Shown here piece by piece: positions 62,327 to 64,000 of a stretch of DNA of 64,000 bases. Each line of letters starts with the position of its first letter. The first letter of the stretch is position 1. The DNA is taken from contig JANQRP010000031.1 in assembly GCA_028284495.1 (NCBI GenBank), forward strand, positions 1 to 64,000, read 5' to 3'. The position numbers and the translations under genes were made by a program. The DNA is from Longimicrobiales bacterium (GTDB lineage: Bacteria > Gemmatimonadota > Gemmatimonadetes > Longimicrobiales > Gaopeijiaceae). The notes under the pieces are model-generated. The model saw nothing but the letters and a program-made list of their open reading frames with translations. It did not search any database and was not told the DNA's origin.

Positions 62327-63289
62327 ATGCCAACCCATCGCACCACCCATCGCGTCGCGGTCGTCCAGGCTGCCCCGTCCTTCTTCGACCCGGACGCCGG
62401 AATCGACACCGTCGCCGAGCGGACCGCCGAGGCCGCCGTCGAAGGCGCCGAGCTCGTCCTCTTCCCGGAGGCGTTCATCGGCGGCTACCCGTGGGGCGTC
62501 GCCTTCGGGACCGCGGTCGGTGGTCGGTCTCCCGCGGGTCGCCGCACCTTCGAGCGATACCTCAACGGCGCGATCGACGTACCCGGACCGCGCACGGCGA
62601 GGCTCGGCGAGATCGCGGCCGAGCACGGGGTCGTGCTGAGCGTCGGCGTCATCGAGCGCGACAGCACGTATTCCCGCGGGACCCTGTTCTGCACGCTGCT
62701 CTACTTCGGTCCGGACGGGGCGCTCCTGGGGAAGCACCGCAAGCTCAAGCCGACAGCGGCCGAGCGGCTCATCTGGGGTGAGGGCGACGGCTCCACCATG
62801 CCGGTGCTGGACACCGCCGTCGGGCGGGTCGGCGGCCTGATCTGCTGGGAGAACTACATGCCGCTGGCTCGGACGGCCATGTACGCGAAGGGCGTACAGG
62901 TGTACCTCGCGCCGACCGCCGACGCGCGTGAGCGCTGGCAGGGAACACTGCAGCACATCGCCCTCGAGGGCCGCTGTTTCGTGCTGGGCTGCAACCAGTA
63001 CGTCACGCGTGACATGTATCCCGACGACTTCGAGCTCGCCGACGAACTCGAGGCCTGGCCGGAGGAGCTGTGCCGCGGTGGGAGCGCGATCTACGACCCG
63101 GCGGGCGAGTGCCTCGCGGGGCCTCTGTACGGCGCCGAGGGCGTCCTCACCGCCGACGTCGATCTCTCCGCCATCGACCGAGGCGTGTTCGACTTCGACG
63201 GCGTCGGTCACTACGCCCGTCCCGACGTATTCCGATTGACGGTCGACGAGCGCCCCCATCCGCCGGTGGAGTTCGAAGGGGGAGAGTGA
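62327..63289 (+). CDS. Nitrilase (carbon-nitrogen hydrolase, branch 1)
   Basis: 320 residues from ATG 62327. The catalytic set is E48 (LFPEAFIGGYP), K139 (KHRKLKPT) and C173 (ICWENYMPL). The WENYMPL context and GxYPWG after the Glu are those of true nitrilases, which convert R-CN to a carboxylate and ammonia, distinguishing it from amidases. HIALEGRCFVLGCNQY is the usual subunit-interface block. It is cytoplasmic, with no signal. It lies 162 bases upstream of ornithine aminotransferase, so a nitrogen-metabolism link is possible. Confidence 0.92.
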   Translation: MPTHRTTHRVAVVQAAPSFFDPDAGIDTVAERTAEAAVEGAELVLFPEAFIGGYPWGVAFGTAVGGRSPAGRRTFERYLNGAIDVPGPRTARLGEIAAEHGVVLSVGVIERDSTYSRGTLFCTLLYFGPDGALLGKHRKLKPTAAERLIWGEGDGSTMPVLDTAVGRVGGLICWENYMPLARTAMYAKGVQVYLAPTADARERWQGTLQHIALEGRCFVLGCNQYVTRDMYPDDFELADELEAWPEELCRGGSAIYDPAGECLAGPLYGAEGVLTADVDLSAIDRGVFDFDGVGHYARPDVFRLTVDERPHPPVEFEGGE

Positions 63290-63451
63290 CTTCCGGGGGT
63301 TTCCCCGGAGCCCCGCCGGTGTATTTTGCCGGTTCCCCTTCGCCCTGGGTCGAAGGGTTCCACCGCGGGGGCGCATGCGGCGTCTTCCGCACCCTACACG
63401 TTCCCGGCCCTGCCGGTCTTCCCGCAGCGCCAGGGCGAACACACCGGACCG

Positions 63452-64000
63452 ATGAGCACCACAACGACGCGCACCGACACGTACCTCCAGCAGGCGAGCG
63501 ACTTCAGCGCTCACAATTACAAGCCTCTGCCGGTCGTGCTCGAGCGAGGAGAGGGCTGCTGGGTGTGGGACGTGGAGGGGAAGAAGTACCTCGACATGCT
63601 CGCGGCCTACTCCGCGGTGAATCAGGGACATCGTCATCCGAGGATCATCGCCGCCGCGAAGGCGCAGATGGACCGGATCACGCTCACTTCGCGGGCGTTC
63701 CACAACGACCAGATGGGTCCCTTCCTCGAGCGGCTCTGCGAGGTGACGGGATTCGAGAAGGCGCTACCGATGAACACGGGCGCCGAGGCGGTCGAGACCG
63801 CCATCAAGATGGTTCGGAAGTGGGGCTACGAGGTGAAGGGCGTGCCCGAGGGTCAGGCGGAGATCATCGTCTGCTCGGGCAACTTCCACGGCCGGACCAC
63901 AACGATCGTGAGCTTCAGCGACGACGATCAGTACCGGAACGGGTTCGGCCCGTTCACGCCCGGCTTCAGGATCGTCCCGTACGGCGACGCCGCCGCCTTC
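63452..64000 (+). CDS. rocD: Ornithine aminotransferase (3' end outside window)
   Basis: 183 residues are visible from ATG 63452 to the right edge, where the frame is still open. The family usually has about 400. The N-terminus matches ornithine-oxo-acid transaminases: [89 protein letters not shown] and [10 protein letters not shown]. The NTGAEAVE stretch binds the PLP phosphate; the Schiff-base lysine would lie beyond the edge. It converts ornithine and 2-oxoglutarate to glutamate semialdehyde and glutamate in arginine catabolism or proline synthesis. Confidence 0.94.
   Translation, partial: MSTTTTRTDTYLQQASDFSAHNYKPLPVVLERGEGCWVWDVEGKKYLDMLAAYSAVNQGHRHPRIIAAAKAQMDRITLTSRAFHNDQMGPFLERLCEVTGFEKALPMNTGAEAVETAIKMVRKWGYEVKGVPEGQAEIIVCSGNFHGRTTTIVSFSDDDQYRNGFGPFTPGFRIVPYGDAAAF

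Noticed and set aside
61907..63703. A 598-codon minus-strand frame opposite the nitrilase and aminotransferase
   Set aside because: The plus strand encodes a nitrilase with its full catalytic set and a clear ornithine aminotransferase.
1..64000. tRNA, rRNA, insertion sequences or phage genes
   Set aside because: No transposase, integrase, terminal inverted repeat pair or structural RNA pattern was recognised in the window.

Overview
The window is a very GC-rich (about two-thirds or more by eye) chromosomal stretch from a free-living Gram-negative bacterium. The gene content points to Gemmatimonadota: paired PadR regulators and 900-residue MacB-like permeases, a DUF5916 protein, secreted S9 peptidases, carboxypeptidase-regulatory/plug proteins, and many six-bladed beta-propeller lipoproteins. 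This placement is inferred from family content; no rRNA or tRNA gene was seen. Genes are mostly tightly packed, with GTGA/ATGA overlaps inside operons and short gaps between them.

Layout. 0-4.2 kb (+): a truncated IPT/TIG-repeat surface protein overlapping a membrane-anchored RCC1-repeat protein. 4.2-9.1 kb (-): a probable copper-handling cluster made of a His/Cys-rich secreted protein, an MbnP-like copper protein, an MbnH-like di-heme enzyme and a TonB-dependent receptor. 9.2-15.3 kb (-): DinB, a carboxypeptidase-regulatory/plug protein, a small barrel protein and an S9 peptidase. 15.5-19.0 kb (+): small membrane proteins, DUF2200 and a second S9 peptidase. 19.1-23.6 kb (+): an ECF sigma factor, its zinc-finger anti-sigma factor, three DUF4097 repeat proteins and a cupin. 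23.6-26.6 kb (-): a MacB-like permease with its PadR regulator. 26.9-31.1 kb (+): two propeller lipoproteins flanking an ABC-2 exporter.

31.4-39.0 kb (+) is a lower-GC operon with a siderophore-type TonB receptor behind a Fur-box-like palindrome, two DUF3526 permeases, an ABC ATPase and a sialidase-fold lipoprotein broken by an in-frame TAG. 39.0-44.4 kb (-) holds a DUF5916 protein and a second permease/PadR pair, with a tandem-palindrome operator. An ankyrin protein (+) and a BP74-like lipoprotein (-) follow.

46.5-57.4 kb is an array of eight six-bladed propeller genes, one broken by an internal deletion and one by a frameshift, with a glutaminyl cyclase embedded among them. The last part holds a metallophosphoesterase (+), a PhoX-like protein and a double SpoIIAA-like protein (-), a P-loop protein (-), a nitrilase (+), and the 5' part of ornithine aminotransferase (+), cut by the window edge.

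Working together: most products are exported or envelope-bound. The clearest functional units are the copper cluster, the iron-type receptor/exporter operon, the ECF sigma regulon and the two PadR-permease modules. The points most worth checking are the expanded copper cluster, the operators found beside both PadR genes and the siderophore receptor, and several disrupted genes in which the ancestral reading frame is still visible.
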